The position numbers and the translations under genes are program-made. A stretch of DNA of 64,000 nucleotides from an uncultured Alteromonadales bacterium (GTDB taxonomy: Bacteria; Pseudomonadota; Gammaproteobacteria; Pseudomonadales; Cellvibrionaceae): NCBI GenBank assembly GCA_937864365.1, contig CALMJT010000216.1:62001-126000 (forward strand). The letters run 5' to 3'. Shown here piece after piece: positions 55,802-64,000 of the stretch; positions within the stretch are counted from its first letter, which is position 1, and each line of letters opens with the position of its first letter. The notes beneath the pieces were generated by a model. The model made no database searches. It was given only the letters and a program-made list of their open reading frames with translations, and was not told where the DNA came from.

Positions 55802-56761
55802 TTATTCCTCGTCTTCAATATTAACCAGACTTTCACCGGTCATTTCCAGAACTCGACTATTAACATGTCTGGCGAGATCATCGGGGTTGAATTTTGCCAA
55901 AAAGCTGTCCGCACCGACTTTTTTCACCATTGCTTGGTTAAACACACCGCTGAGTGATGTATGTAAAACGATATGCAATTTCGAAAGTGCCGGATTAGCA
56001 CGCACCTCTGCGGTAAATGTGTAACCGTCCATTTCTGGCATTTCGATATCTGAAATGACAAGAATGAGTTCCTGCTCGACATTTTTACCGGCTTCCACCA
56101 GACCTTCTAAATATTCCAGAGCCTCTCGACCATCTTTTTTGAGTGTTGTTTTGATACCCATTTGTTCAATAACACGTTGAATTTGCTTACGTGCAATGGT
56201 TGAATCATCAACAATCAAAACATGTTTCTGAACAACTCGCTCTGCAATACCGTCTTCAATAACATCGCTACTGATTTCTTCAGATAATGGATTAACTTCT
56301 GCCAAAATCTTTTCAACATCGATAATCTCGACTAACTGATTTTCGATTTCGGTGACCGCAGTAAGATAGTTTTCTCGCCCCGCCCCGCGTGGTGGCGGAT
56401 GGATAGACTCCCAATTGATATTAACAATGCGTTCCACCGCCGCAACCAAGAATCCTTGTGTCGAACGATTGTATTCGGTGATGATTACGAAACAATTGGT
56501 AATATCATCTAATTCCGTTCGACCAATTGCGAGATTCATATCCATAATGGAAATTGTTCCACCACGTATATGAGCCACACCTCTTACAATATGGTTACGA
56601 TTAGGTATTTCGTTTAATGGCGGACACTGCAACACTTCTTTAACTTTAAAAACGTTAATTCCGTAAATTTGCTTGCCCTTTAAACGAAACAGCAGTAACT
56701 CCAGCCTGTTTTGGCCCACAAGTTGGGTTCGCTGGTTAACCGTGTCTAAAACACCTGCCAT
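55802..56761 (-). CDS. cheV: CheV chemotaxis coupling/response-regulator protein
   Basis: A 319-residue fusion. The CheW-like coupling domain spans about 15-165 (LLFRLKGKQIYGINVFKVKE, GVAHIRGGTISIMDMNLAIG). The receiver domain spans about 185-310 (HVLIVDDSTIARKQI with the acidic pair, LVISDIEMPEMDGYTF with the phospho-Asp, then Lys in GADSFLAKFNP). CheV links receptors to CheA and adapts by phosphorylation. AGAGGA precedes ATG 56761. It is divergent from flgA, the usual gammaproteobacterial order. Confidence 0.92.
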   Translation of the reverse strand: MAGVLDTVNQRTQLVGQNRLELLLFRLKGKQIYGINVFKVKEVLQCPPLNEIPNRNHIVRGVAHIRGGTISIMDMNLAIGRTELDDITNCFVIITEYNRSTQGFLVAAVERIVNINWESIHPPPRGAGRENYLTAVTEIENQLVEIIDVEKILAEVNPLSEEISSDVIEDGIAERVVQKHVLIVDDSTIARKQIQRVIEQMGIKTTLKKDGREALEYLEGLVEAGKNVEQELILVISDIEMPEMDGYTFTAEVRANPALSKLHIVLHTSLSGVFNQAMVKKVGADSFLAKFNPDDLARHVNSRVLEMTGESLVNIEDEE

Positions 56762-56948
56762 GAGAGTCCTCTCAGGTATACCAAATCTTAAATGGTTTGC
56801 CTAATTTGTTGTAAATCGTACGGCATAGAGATTGCTCGTAAGAACAAAAACTAAATTACCTATGATTTGTTGACATTTTATCGACACAAGTAGCTAAAAC
56901 TTTAAATCTCAAAATGAAAAACAAACTCATAATGAGAATAGGATAAAA

Positions 56949-57725
56949 ATGACAAAGCGTCTTGAGATGAAAGAAAAAACTTTTTTTAGTGGCCTTAAAG
57001 AAAGATCTTTATTCATAAAGCCCAAAACTATTATAGCGTTGGTGTTTTTTATTGCTTTTTTACAGGCTAAACATTCATTGGCAAATGAGGAATATCAGAA
57101 TTTACAAATATTAAGTCAAATAGCCTACAAGGAAATTGTGGAAAAGATTTCCAACCAACAGGATTTTGACAAAATCGTTGTTAATGTTAATGCGCCAGAT
57201 AATCGACTTAAATTATCACCTTGTTCGTCAAATTTAGATGCCAAATTTCCGACGGATTTTGTCTCCAAACGTCTTACCGTACAATTAAGCTGTTCTTCGC
57301 CACAATCATGGTCAATTTATTTAATTGCCGAAATCGCGTTATATAAGAAAATTGTTGTATTTAGTGAGCATCTCTCCAAAGGAAAATTAATTCAAGAAAG
57401 CGATTTAAAAATAGATTTGGTTGACATCAGTGATATCAGAGAAAGCTATTACAAAGAGATTACCCCTGTGATAGGTAAAGAATTAAAGAGAAACATCAAA
57501 AGTGGTGACATTGTTAGAGATGCCCTATTGGATATGCCGCAAGTTATCAAACGCGGACAAATTGTTAATCTGATGGCTACATCATCTGTAATCTCTGTTG
57601 AAACAACAGGTACGGCCTTATCGGATGGGCGTATTGGGGAGATTATTCGTGTAAAAAATAACCGAAGTGATCGTATTGTCTCGGGTACAGTGCAATCAAA
57701 TGGTGATGTGTATATCAACCTTTAA
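56949..57725 (+). CDS. flgA: FlgA flagellar P-ring assembly chaperone
   Basis: A 258-residue periplasmic chaperone for the basal-body P ring. An N-terminal membrane/signal segment lies at about 25-45 (IIALVFFIAFLQAKHSLAN). The SAF-type C-terminal domain has LSKGKLIQESDLKIDLVD, GKELKRNIKSGDIVRDALL and VKNNRSDRIVSGTVQSNGDV. The extended basic N-terminus is longer than usual; an AGGAT lies before ATG 56949. It is divergent from cheV and upstream of flgM, as expected. Confidence 0.88.
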   Translation: MTKRLEMKEKTFFSGLKERSLFIKPKTIIALVFFIAFLQAKHSLANEEYQNLQILSQIAYKEIVEKISNQQDFDKIVVNVNAPDNRLKLSPCSSNLDAKFPTDFVSKRLTVQLSCSSPQSWSIYLIAEIALYKKIVVFSEHLSKGKLIQESDLKIDLVDISDIRESYYKEITPVIGKELKRNIKSGDIVRDALLDMPQVIKRGQIVNLMATSSVISVETTGTALSDGRIGEIIRVKNNRSDRIVSGTVQSNGDVYINL

Positions 57726-57897
57726 GACTTAAAAACAATGATTAGTCTTAAAGAATCACAAAAAAATCTTTAAGAATCATAAAGATAGACCCTATTACAC
57801 AGCGAGACTCAATCAGCCAAACATAGAAACCCCAAAAATCGAGCTCGTTTAAACAAAATAGCCGCTCTAACGGAAAGCTATTCAGAATAAAACTCAA

Positions 57898-58039
57898 GGA
57901 AACTCAGATTAACCCAGAGTTTCCCGCACACAAGGATGTGTTGCCAATTTAAAGAGCTGTAAGTGATTGAAATTGAGAAGAAATTGGAGATCACAGTTTC
58001 AAGTTCTGTCATCTGACTAATTCACGGATGAGTTAGTCA
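57898..58039. repeat. paired-hairpin intergenic element, copy 2
   Basis: Hairpin A (57898-57924) pairs GGAAACTC with GAGTTTCC; hairpin B (58014-58039) pairs TGACTAATTCA with TGAGTTAGTCA. Both resemble 40446-40499, including the flanks AAGGAAACTC and AGTTA(A/G)TCACA. Here about 90 bases separate A and B instead of three. Confidence 0.65.
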
Positions 58040-58085
58040 CATGCCCCTAAAGACCAACACTAAAAGAAAAAATTTAAAAAACCAT

Positions 58086-58112
58086 TAAAGGTTATCAAGA
58101 CTTGGCCGAAAC
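58086..58112 (+). promoter_or_regulatory. sigma-28 (FliA) promoter of flgM
   Basis: TAAAGGTT, an 11-base spacer, then GCCGAAAC: a close match to the flagellar class 3 consensus TAAAGTTT-N11-GCCGATAA. It lies 66 bases before flgM, so FliA would drive its own anti-sigma factor. Confidence 0.75.
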
Positions 58113-58178
58113 CAAGTACATGATCAAATTATCTGGGTTAACCTCAGTAACTCATACATAAACAACGAGCAAACGATA

Positions 58179-58511
58179 ATGGCCATTAACTCTATTGGTA
58201 ACAATGCCAATCTAAACTCAAACAGCAATAACGTGCAGAGAAACAGTTCTGAGAATGCTCGCTTAGAAACAAATTCTAGAGCTGAAACTGTTCAACAAGG
58301 TCGAGCGAATACCACCACAGGCCCTACTTCAGACGTTACGCTCAGCCCACAGGCTAACAGACTCTCGCAGATTGAAAACTCAATTGCTGCTACTAGCGAC
58401 GTGAATCAAGAGCGTGTCGATCAAATACGGGCGGCTATTAATGAAGGTTCTTTTAATATAGATGCAGAATCCATCGCTAATCGATTATTAGAGCAAGACG
58501 ACCTGTTTTAA
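58179..58511 (+). CDS. flgM: FlgM anti-sigma-28 factor
   Basis: A 110-residue protein. The N-terminal half is Asn/Ser-rich and unstructured (NNANLNSNSNNVQRNSSEN); the C-terminal helices (SDVTLSPQANRLSQIENSIA, then RVDQIRAAINEGSFNIDAES and IANRLLEQ) are the FliA-binding region of FlgM. It holds back sigma-28 until it is exported through the finished hook. The N-terminus is longer and more Asn-rich than usual. Confidence 0.88.
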   Translation: MAINSIGNNANLNSNSNNVQRNSSENARLETNSRAETVQQGRANTTTGPTSDVTLSPQANRLSQIENSIAATSDVNQERVDQIRAAINEGSFNIDAESIANRLLEQDDLF

Positions 58512-59116
58512 CATTTACTGAGTCACTCTTTATGGAAATATTGAGCTACTCCCGAAGCCGAAAGCTAATTATCGAAATATACCGTTACTCAGTAAATCCA
58601 ATTAAGTTCGATGTATTAATCGACTAAAATCCAGACCGCGTTATAGATGGTATTTAACTTTGTATGCGCAGTCTTTAACGTCATTAGTCTATTGCTCTCC
58701 GGGTTAACAAATACACAATAGATATCGCTAATAACGTTCGTTACTTAAGCGCCGTATTTAAATTGTATTCTGTTTTTGAATATCGATTATTTGCGCAGTA
58801 TTTATGATACCTATTGCCGTATGTATCTAAATAATCTCCTAAATCTACCGTGTAAACTATTCAAAATATTCCAAAAAATTTTCATTTCAATAATGAATAT
58901 CCCATCTACTTCGAATAATTGTACTTTGTTTGAACGATTTTCGTTAAAAATTTAATTTTGTACGTTGGTTAGTTATATTTCTCGCGATTTTCTATTTCTA
59001 ATTAGCCTTGGCAACCTATTTGCAAAGTAACGTTTTAAACACGAAAACGGCAAATTTTCGACTATTCTTTTGTTATTGTAAGTCAACGTTACAGCGTTTA
59101 TTTAACGGAGCTCAGT
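58512..59116. other. long non-coding gap between flgM and flgN
   Basis: These 605 A+T-rich bases separate two genes normally nearly adjacent. No ORF or RNA is recognised. GGAG precedes the flgN-like start. Confidence 0.5.
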
Positions 59117-59656
59117 ATGAATCTGGTTGGCACTTTAGAAATTAACTATGAACAATTAAAACAACATATCTTAGAAGAGTTAAACAGTGCCTTAAATTTG
59201 GCGAGATTATTAGACGCTGAAAATCAATTATTGACCGATAGAGATCAAAAAATTATAGAAGAGCTCAACACCGTTGTAGAGCAAAAACAAATATTCATCA
59301 ATCAACTCGAAAACAACGCCAAAATACGCGATCAATGGATTCTAGAAAATAGAGATAAAATACCGTCTCAATCTGCACATCATGATCAGACACTAAGCCG
59401 AGCCAAAAGTGAGAAAATCTGGGATAGTATTTTGGCAGAACACGCCGATTTAACTCAGCTCTGGCAGAAGGTGGAGCAACATATCCTTGTCTGTAGACGA
59501 CTTAATTTAATTAATGGACGATTAATTGGTTATAGAAAACAGCGTGCTCGTCGAGTTGAAGAAATGTTGTTTGGAAAATCATCGACCCCTACCGCCTACA
59601 CCGCCCAGGGAAAATCAGTTCACAACCACACATCGCAAAACCTAATAAGAGCGTAA
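59117..59656 (+). CDS. flgN: FlgN-like flagellar export chaperone
   Basis: A 179-residue, highly charged, helical protein. LLDAENQLLTDRDQKIIEEL and VVEQKQIFINQLENNAKIRD form the long coiled hairpin of FlgN, which escorts hook-junction proteins FlgK and FlgL to the export gate. The C-terminal tail after about 160 is Ser/Thr/His-rich and probably disordered. GGAG lies 6 bases before the ATG. Position after flgM supports the call. Confidence 0.8.
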   Translation: MNLVGTLEINYEQLKQHILEELNSALNLARLLDAENQLLTDRDQKIIEELNTVVEQKQIFINQLENNAKIRDQWILENRDKIPSQSAHHDQTLSRAKSEKIWDSILAEHADLTQLWQKVEQHILVCRRLNLINGRLIGYRKQRARRVEEMLFGKSSTPTAYTAQGKSVHNHTSQNLIRA

Positions 59657-59704
59657 ATCAGTATTTATTAATAGAAGTACTTGAGGTTATAATCCAGCGA
59701 ACGT

Positions 59705-59780
59705 CTCCCCATAGTTCAACAGGACAGAACGAGGGCCTCCTAAGCCCTAGATCCAGGTTCGAGCCCTGGTGGGGAGGCCA
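59705..59780 (+). tRNA. tRNA-Arg (anticodon CCU)
   Basis: A complete 76-base cloverleaf: acceptor CTCCCCA with TGGGGAG, D arm GTTC/GAAC, anticodon stem AGGGC/GCCCT with loop CTCCTAA (anticodon CCT), T arm CCAGG-TTCGAGC-CCTGG, discriminator G and encoded CCA. It reads AGG codons. It ends 31 bases before rsmE. No integrase or att repeat is next to it. Confidence 0.95.
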
Positions 59781-59811
59781 GTTTACCCTACATTTGAATT
59801 ATTTCGCGCCA

Positions 59812-60540
59812 ATGAACCTCCTACTCCTTCACCCCGCTGATTACATCTCTAAAGATTGCGTTGAAATTTACGATTATCGCTTTCAGCATTTAATGACTAT
59901 TCACAAGGTGACTAAAAATCAGACGATAAAAGTAGGTCTAATTAATCAAAAAGTGGGCACTGGTGAAGTTTGTGAGATTTATAACGACAAAATTCGGTTA
60001 AAAATTACCTTAATAGAAAATAGTCCCAACGAAACACCTTTGAATTTAGTGTTGGCGCTCCCTAGGCCCAAAATGCTCAACCGAATTTTACAAACCGTTG
60101 CGACTGTAGGTATAAAAAATTTAGTATTGGTCAACTCCTACAAAGTAGAAAAAAGCTATTGGCAAAGCCCACACTTATCGGATGAAAATATTCAGCAACA
60201 GTTGGTTTTAGGGCTAGAGCAAGGTAAAGATACTATCTTGCCAAAAGTTTATCTTAAAAAAAGATTTAAACCTTTTATAGAAGATGAATTTAATGCGATG
60301 AACGAAGGTAGACAAACCTTTGTTGCACACCCAAATACACAAAAAGCTTGTCCACAGAACGTAACAGAACCAATTACTCTTGTTGTTGGCCCCGAGGGCG
60401 GATTTATTGATTACGAGATACAACTACTTAACAAAATGGGTTGTCAATCTATTAATTTGGGCACCCGCATTTTAAAAGTAGAACAAGCCATTCCTGCATT
60501 GGTGTATCGAATATTTAGTAACTCCACGTTGGGAATTTAA
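59812..60540 (+). CDS. rsmE: RsmE 16S rRNA m3U1498 methyltransferase
   Basis: A 242-residue SPOUT methyltransferase that methylates U1498 of 16S rRNA. N-terminal PUA-like domain (about 1-70), then LVLALPRPKMLNRILQTVATVG, and the knot with ITLVVGPEGGFIDYEI and INLGTRILKVEQAIPAL. The last motif is usually LGPRILR.ETA; here GTRILKVEQA, a mild variation. ATG 59812 is chosen over an in-frame TTG at 59794. It lies so close to the tRNA that both may share a transcript. Confidence 0.85.
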   Translation: MNLLLLHPADYISKDCVEIYDYRFQHLMTIHKVTKNQTIKVGLINQKVGTGEVCEIYNDKIRLKITLIENSPNETPLNLVLALPRPKMLNRILQTVATVGIKNLVLVNSYKVEKSYWQSPHLSDENIQQQLVLGLEQGKDTILPKVYLKKRFKPFIEDEFNAMNEGRQTFVAHPNTQKACPQNVTEPITLVVGPEGGFIDYEIQLLNKMGCQSINLGTRILKVEQAIPALVYRIFSNSTLGI

Positions 60541-60605
60541 TAAAAACAGTGTATTCGTGGCAAACAATAAAAAGCCGTGAATAATCTGATAAATGAGTAG
60601 TTTTT

Positions 60606-62858
60606 ATGTCATTTAAAATGGCATCTTGTATTTTCATTTCAATTATTATTAGTATTTCAGCAATTGCTTACGGCCAAACTTTAGAACAATCTAATACCCA
60701 AAACCCATCTATTAGCAACCACCATAGTTCACCAGAAGAACTATTATTGGTGTATCAAACGCTTCCAATTTTACTTCAAGAATTCTCTATAACCACCAAC
60801 TTTCAAGGTTTAAATAATAGCGACATTACGCGGTTTATCTTCGACACCAAAAACGTTGCAGACTCAGTAAGCATTCATAATTCTTCCGATTTATTTTATC
60901 GATTTGGCTTAGAACAAGCAAAAGACAACAAGAACACCCTGCTAACCTTAATGCAGCGTTACAAAAATAAATACAACATAAACTCTCAAAGCCTTGAGGA
61001 ACTTAACCACTTTTTGCCAAATTACGCATCTCTTGCTGCTATTGAGTTAGAAAACTTAAATCAACAAAGAACGGTTTTTTACGGATCTATCAGCATCCTA
61101 CTTCAGCTCCAGTCCGAAAATGATACTGAATTTAAAGACGAAAAAACGTTTAATAATATAAATGTGCTAAACGCTGCATATTACAAAAGCATTCAACTAT
61201 TACTACAGCATTTAAAAAGCAATGCTATTAAAAATCCAACCACTCACACTGCTGAACTCTATTCTTCATTAGAGCAGATGGAAATTATCAATCAAAAGCT
61301 GTTATTAAATTCAATTTTAAGTGAAGCTTTTTTGTTAAGAAAACTCACCGTTTTTGATCAATTCCGAATCCATCAAATTCAGGAACATATTACGCATCTG
61401 AAAAATGGTATTGCTCAACTAAATACTATCGATGATTCTTTGTCGCTCAAATCGGTAAATCGACTAGATCAAGACTCGCTAGCATCCTATACAGAAGTCA
61501 CTCGGTTATACGATGCAGTTATGAGTCAAATATTATCAAAAGAGCCTGTCTCATATGGCTCTAACTACCCTTCATTCACAGAGTGGATTGTTATTACTCA
61601 GAATATAATTCAGACGGAAACGCAACTGTTGTCGCTGTCACCAGAAAATTATTGGATACCAGAAGTAGATGTAAAAACAACAAGTAATGATTTAGACACT
61701 TCAATTACTTCAGAAAAATCCACACCTTTAGACGCGCAACCCACCGACATCAACACTGCAACGACACTAATTGATGTTAACGAACGCCAGCCAAATATTA
61801 ATAACCACTCAGTGTTGGTTGAAAATATTTCAACAGACGTTTCTAACAATGCTCCATCAAGAATTTGGTTTATTATTCTTGCGGTAACATCTTTTGTTTT
61901 TGTAAGCTTATTCGCTTTTATTTTTATAAAATTAATTAAAACACGTTCAAAAATAGATACTATCGACAAGTACATAAAAGACCTGTTTACCAACCTTACC
62001 TCGTCTGATAATTATAATACCTTGCGTAAACCCTTAAATTACGCTGACGTCTTTGAATCTATTAACAACACCTTGGCGTTTAATAATGAGAAAACCCATC
62101 AACAATTTAACGAGTTTCGTCAAAATCTATCATTAAATGAGAACAAAATAACAGATCTTGAACCGATACTAGACTCGGCGATTAAACAACTTAATTCCAC
62201 TGAAGTTTTGTTAAAAGGTCTTAAAGAACAAACTCATAAAAATCCATTCGAGCTCCTAGAGCAATTGCCCGATCAGTTATTAACGATGGCAAACACAACA
62301 AAAGAACAAATATTTACCTCTTTGAGCTCATTGCAAGAAAAGTTACACGACTCTGACGACACGAAAAATACAGACCATCAATCCATGTTCGAAGGTATTT
62401 ACGAATTAACCGAACAAATTAATTTAGTTGCCTTAAACGCCGCAATTGAAGCTGCCAGGGCTGGTGATGAAGGTCGTGGTTTTGCGGTAGTCGCTGACGA
62501 GGTCAGATCTTTAGCCAATAAAAGCCGAGAAACTGTTGAAGAAATCGACGCAACACTTGAGAACTTAATTAATCAAAGATCAACAGAAACCCATGGAGTT
62601 GCAGAAATCCATGTCAATGACGTAACAAAAAACATTGAGCTAATTGCCAATGAATTCACCGAAAATTTAGCTCACAAACTGAATGTGTATTTGGAATCCA
62701 TTCTCAACGCTGACCATACTGTTATAAATAGCACCGACTTCGCTTCCGTCGAGGCGACCATAAACCGTTGTAATTCAATGCTCAATTTAATTAACAATGA
62801 ACTAAAGGGCATTAAGCACGATTTAGTTCATTATTTAACTGTTTTAGAAAACAACTAA
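60606..62858 (+). CDS. methyl-accepting chemotaxis protein with large periplasmic helical domain
   Basis: A 750-residue receptor. N-terminal signal/TM at about 5-23, a long helical Gln/Leu-rich extracytoplasmic region to about 415, TM2 at 419-444 ([20 protein letters not shown]), then a cytoplasmic coiled-coil. The hairpin tip is canonical: [40 protein letters not shown] near 600-640. No HAMP domain is obvious, and the returning coiled-coil arm after the tip is short and poorly conserved. It may couple to the CheV/CheR pair in the neighbourhood; ligand unknown. Confidence 0.82.
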   Translation: MSFKMASCIFISIIISISAIAYGQTLEQSNTQNPSISNHHSSPEELLLVYQTLPILLQEFSITTNFQGLNNSDITRFIFDTKNVADSVSIHNSSDLFYRFGLEQAKDNKNTLLTLMQRYKNKYNINSQSLEELNHFLPNYASLAAIELENLNQQRTVFYGSISILLQLQSENDTEFKDEKTFNNINVLNAAYYKSIQLLLQHLKSNAIKNPTTHTAELYSSLEQMEIINQKLLLNSILSEAFLLRKLTVFDQFRIHQIQEHITHLKNGIAQLNTIDDSLSLKSVNRLDQDSLASYTEVTRLYDAVMSQILSKEPVSYGSNYPSFTEWIVITQNIIQTETQLLSLSPENYWIPEVDVKTTSNDLDTSITSEKSTPLDAQPTDINTATTLIDVNERQPNINNHSVLVENISTDVSNNAPSRIWFIILAVTSFVFVSLFAFIFIKLIKTRSKIDTIDKYIKDLFTNLTSSDNYNTLRKPLNYADVFESINNTLAFNNEKTHQQFNEFRQNLSLNENKITDLEPILDSAIKQLNSTEVLLKGLKEQTHKNPFELLEQLPDQLLTMANTTKEQIFTSLSSLQEKLHDSDDTKNTDHQSMFEGIYELTEQINLVALNAAIEAARAGDEGRGFAVVADEVRSLANKSRETVEEIDATLENLINQRSTETHGVAEIHVNDVTKNIELIANEFTENLAHKLNVYLESILNADHTVINSTDFASVEATINRCNSMLNLINNELKGIKHDLVHYLTVLENN

Positions 62859-62899
62859 TCTCTATCAACACAACTTAATTTGCATAATTTACACGTAAA

Positions 62900-62922
62900 A
62901 AAACCCGGATATACCGGGTTTT
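62900..62922. terminator. bidirectional terminator
   Basis: AAAACCCGG and CCGGGTTTT pair around ATATA, with A- and T-tracts outside, between the convergent receptor and hppD genes. A good intrinsic terminator for the rightward transcript and possibly both. Confidence 0.85.
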
Positions 62923-62964
62923 AAAGACAATGGTTAAAATCAAAAAAGCTCTAAAGCAGAGAAA

Positions 62965-63990
62965 TTAAATAACACCTCTGCGTTCTTGATCCAATTCTAT
63001 GGAATCAAACAAGGCTTGGAAATTACCCTCGCCAAAGCCTTTATTTCCTTTACGTTCAATAAACTCAAAGAATATTGGTCCAATGCTGTTTTTGGTGAAA
63101 ATTTGCAGTAACAAACCACCGCCTTGTGATTCACCACCATCAATTAATATTTTTTCTTTATGCAATGCGGCAACGTCTTCACCGTGACCTGGTAAACGTT
63201 CATCGATTTGTTCGTAATATGTATCTAATGTATCTTGAAATGGAATTCCGTTAGATTTAAGTGTTGTAACGGTGTCGAAAATATCATCCGTTAATAGTGC
63301 TATATGTTGAATGCCTTCACCATTGTACTCGTCTAAATATTCTGCAATTTGCGACTTGTCGTCCTTTGATTCATTCAGAGGAATAACCACTCGACCATTA
63401 GAACTGGAAACCACTTCGCTGATAAGACCGGTCTTTTTACCGTTAATATCGAATTTACGGATTCGACTAAAACCAAAAATGGTCTCGTAAAAATGGATCA
63501 TTCTAGCCACGCCACCAATGTGTAAATTGTGTGTTAGATGATCAACGCGGCTTAAACTGCAATTTGAAAATTGATCTCGACTTTTTACATATCCGTATTG
63601 AGCAAATAATTTTGCTTCATGTTCATCATCAACAAGGTAAATAAGCGCAGCGCCCACACCTTTGATGGCAGGAATGCCCAAGTCTGCGTTTTCGACCGGT
63701 TCTGCACCTAACGAAACCGCTAGCTCAAACGCTTGCTGAGAATTTGCAACTTTAAATCCCATTGCGCTTGCGCCACGCACATGTTTTGCGCGAAAAACTG
63801 CTGCGCTACCGCCGCTTGTAGGATTAGAAATGAAATTAATATCAGAAATGTTGTAAAAAGTTTGATCAGCGCTCTGATGAGCACTAAAACCCATTTGCTT
63901 AAACAGGTCATCGAGTAATTTTGGATTAGGGCCAGAAAATTCTATGAATGAAATATCTGTTACTTCAACGTACTTACTCTGCTGATTCAT
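62965..63990 (-). CDS. hppD: 4-hydroxyphenylpyruvate dioxygenase
   Basis: A 341-residue vicinal-oxygen-chelate dioxygenase that turns 4-hydroxyphenylpyruvate into homogentisate in tyrosine catabolism. The three Fe(II) ligands are visible in VDHLTHNLHIGG (His), NGEGIQHIAL (His) and GPIFFEFIERKG (Glu). The C-terminal GFGEGNFQALFDSIELDQ is also typical of the enzyme. The start ATG at 63990 is at the window edge; a gene upstream could overlap but cannot be seen. Confidence 0.92.
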   Translation of the reverse strand: MNQQSKYVEVTDISFIEFSGPNPKLLDDLFKQMGFSAHQSADQTFYNISDINFISNPTSGGSAAVFRAKHVRGASAMGFKVANSQQAFELAVSLGAEPVENADLGIPAIKGVGAALIYLVDDEHEAKLFAQYGYVKSRDQFSNCSLSRVDHLTHNLHIGGVARMIHFYETIFGFSRIRKFDINGKKTGLISEVVSSSNGRVVIPLNESKDDKSQIAEYLDEYNGEGIQHIALLTDDIFDTVTTLKSNGIPFQDTLDTYYEQIDERLPGHGEDVAALHKEKILIDGGESQGGGLLLQIFTKNSIGPIFFEFIERKGNKGFGEGNFQALFDSIELDQERRGVI

Positions 63991-64000
63991 TAACTATAAT

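Larger units (their letters stand above)
57726..58178. other. flgA-flgM intergenic region
   Basis: This 453-base interval contains the second paired-hairpin element (57898-58039) and the sigma-28 promoter of flgM (58086-58112). I see no gene. Confidence 0.6.

Noticed and set aside
59705-59780. tRNA-Arg as an integration site
   Set aside because: No integrase is nearby and no repeat of the tRNA 3' end was noticed; the flanking genes are flgN and rsmE.

Overview
The window looks like a chromosomal segment of a free-living, motile, probably marine gammaproteobacterium. The evidence is lateral: cheV/cheR beside flgA, flgM and flgN, a NarK gene paired with a PP2C/kinase gene, RsmE, HPPD, a TonB-dependent receptor and an A+T-rich background. 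I cannot name the genus. The left 37 kb is accessory DNA and the right 27 kb (from about 37.4 kb) reads as ordinary chromosome.

Region 1 (1-17.1 kb) is a metal-resistance block. A plus-strand Cus-type tripartite efflux operon (cusC, cusB, cusA-like) meets, at a shared terminator, a long minus-strand run. That run starts at a MerR-type operator (16649-16669) beside a CadR/PbrR-like regulator. It continues as a CDF transporter, a His/Cys-rich CzcI-like protein, CzcC, CzcB, CzcA, an ICMT-like membrane methyltransferase, a half-size GDT1/TMEM165 protein, MerR, MerT, MerP and a GDCCVxC-type protein. The mer part has its own perfect operator but no merA.

Region 2 (17.2-22.9 kb) holds a three-gene operon: a three-Cys-motif (DUF5131) protein and two different TcmP partner proteins. 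It lies behind a near-perfect LexA (SOS) box. A DEDDh exonuclease and a tyrosine integrase follow. This is the best candidate for an under-described system in the window.

Region 3 (22.9-37.4 kb) is a 14.4-kb segment bounded by 45-bp direct repeats (43/45 identical). It carries a lipid-redox cassette: GST, DUF2855, a 2Fe-2S ferredoxin reductase, a phytoene-desaturase-like flavoprotein, a dienoyl-CoA isomerase, a TetR regulator and a fadD. Part of it is visibly G+C-rich. The cassette is decaying: fadD has two frameshifts, and only fragments of a fadH-like gene and an NTF2-like gene remain. Two matching promoter/operator sequences, one before the isomerase and one before fadD, tie the cassette together as a TetR regulon. 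A Tn3-family transposase split by a frameshift and a tyrosine recombinase follow, then a NodT-type efflux gene cut short at the right repeat.

Region 4 (37.4-64 kb) carries ohr/AraC, a DUF1624 membrane protein, a TonB receptor with a Fur-like box, two DJ-1-type proteins, narK with its kinase/phosphatase, a DUF1963 protein, and a GT-C/GT2/DUF547 group. It ends with chemotaxis and flagellar genes (cheR, cheV, flgA, flgM with a sigma-28 promoter, flgN), tRNA-Arg(CCU), rsmE, a chemoreceptor and hppD. A family of paired hairpins recurs between genes of this half only.
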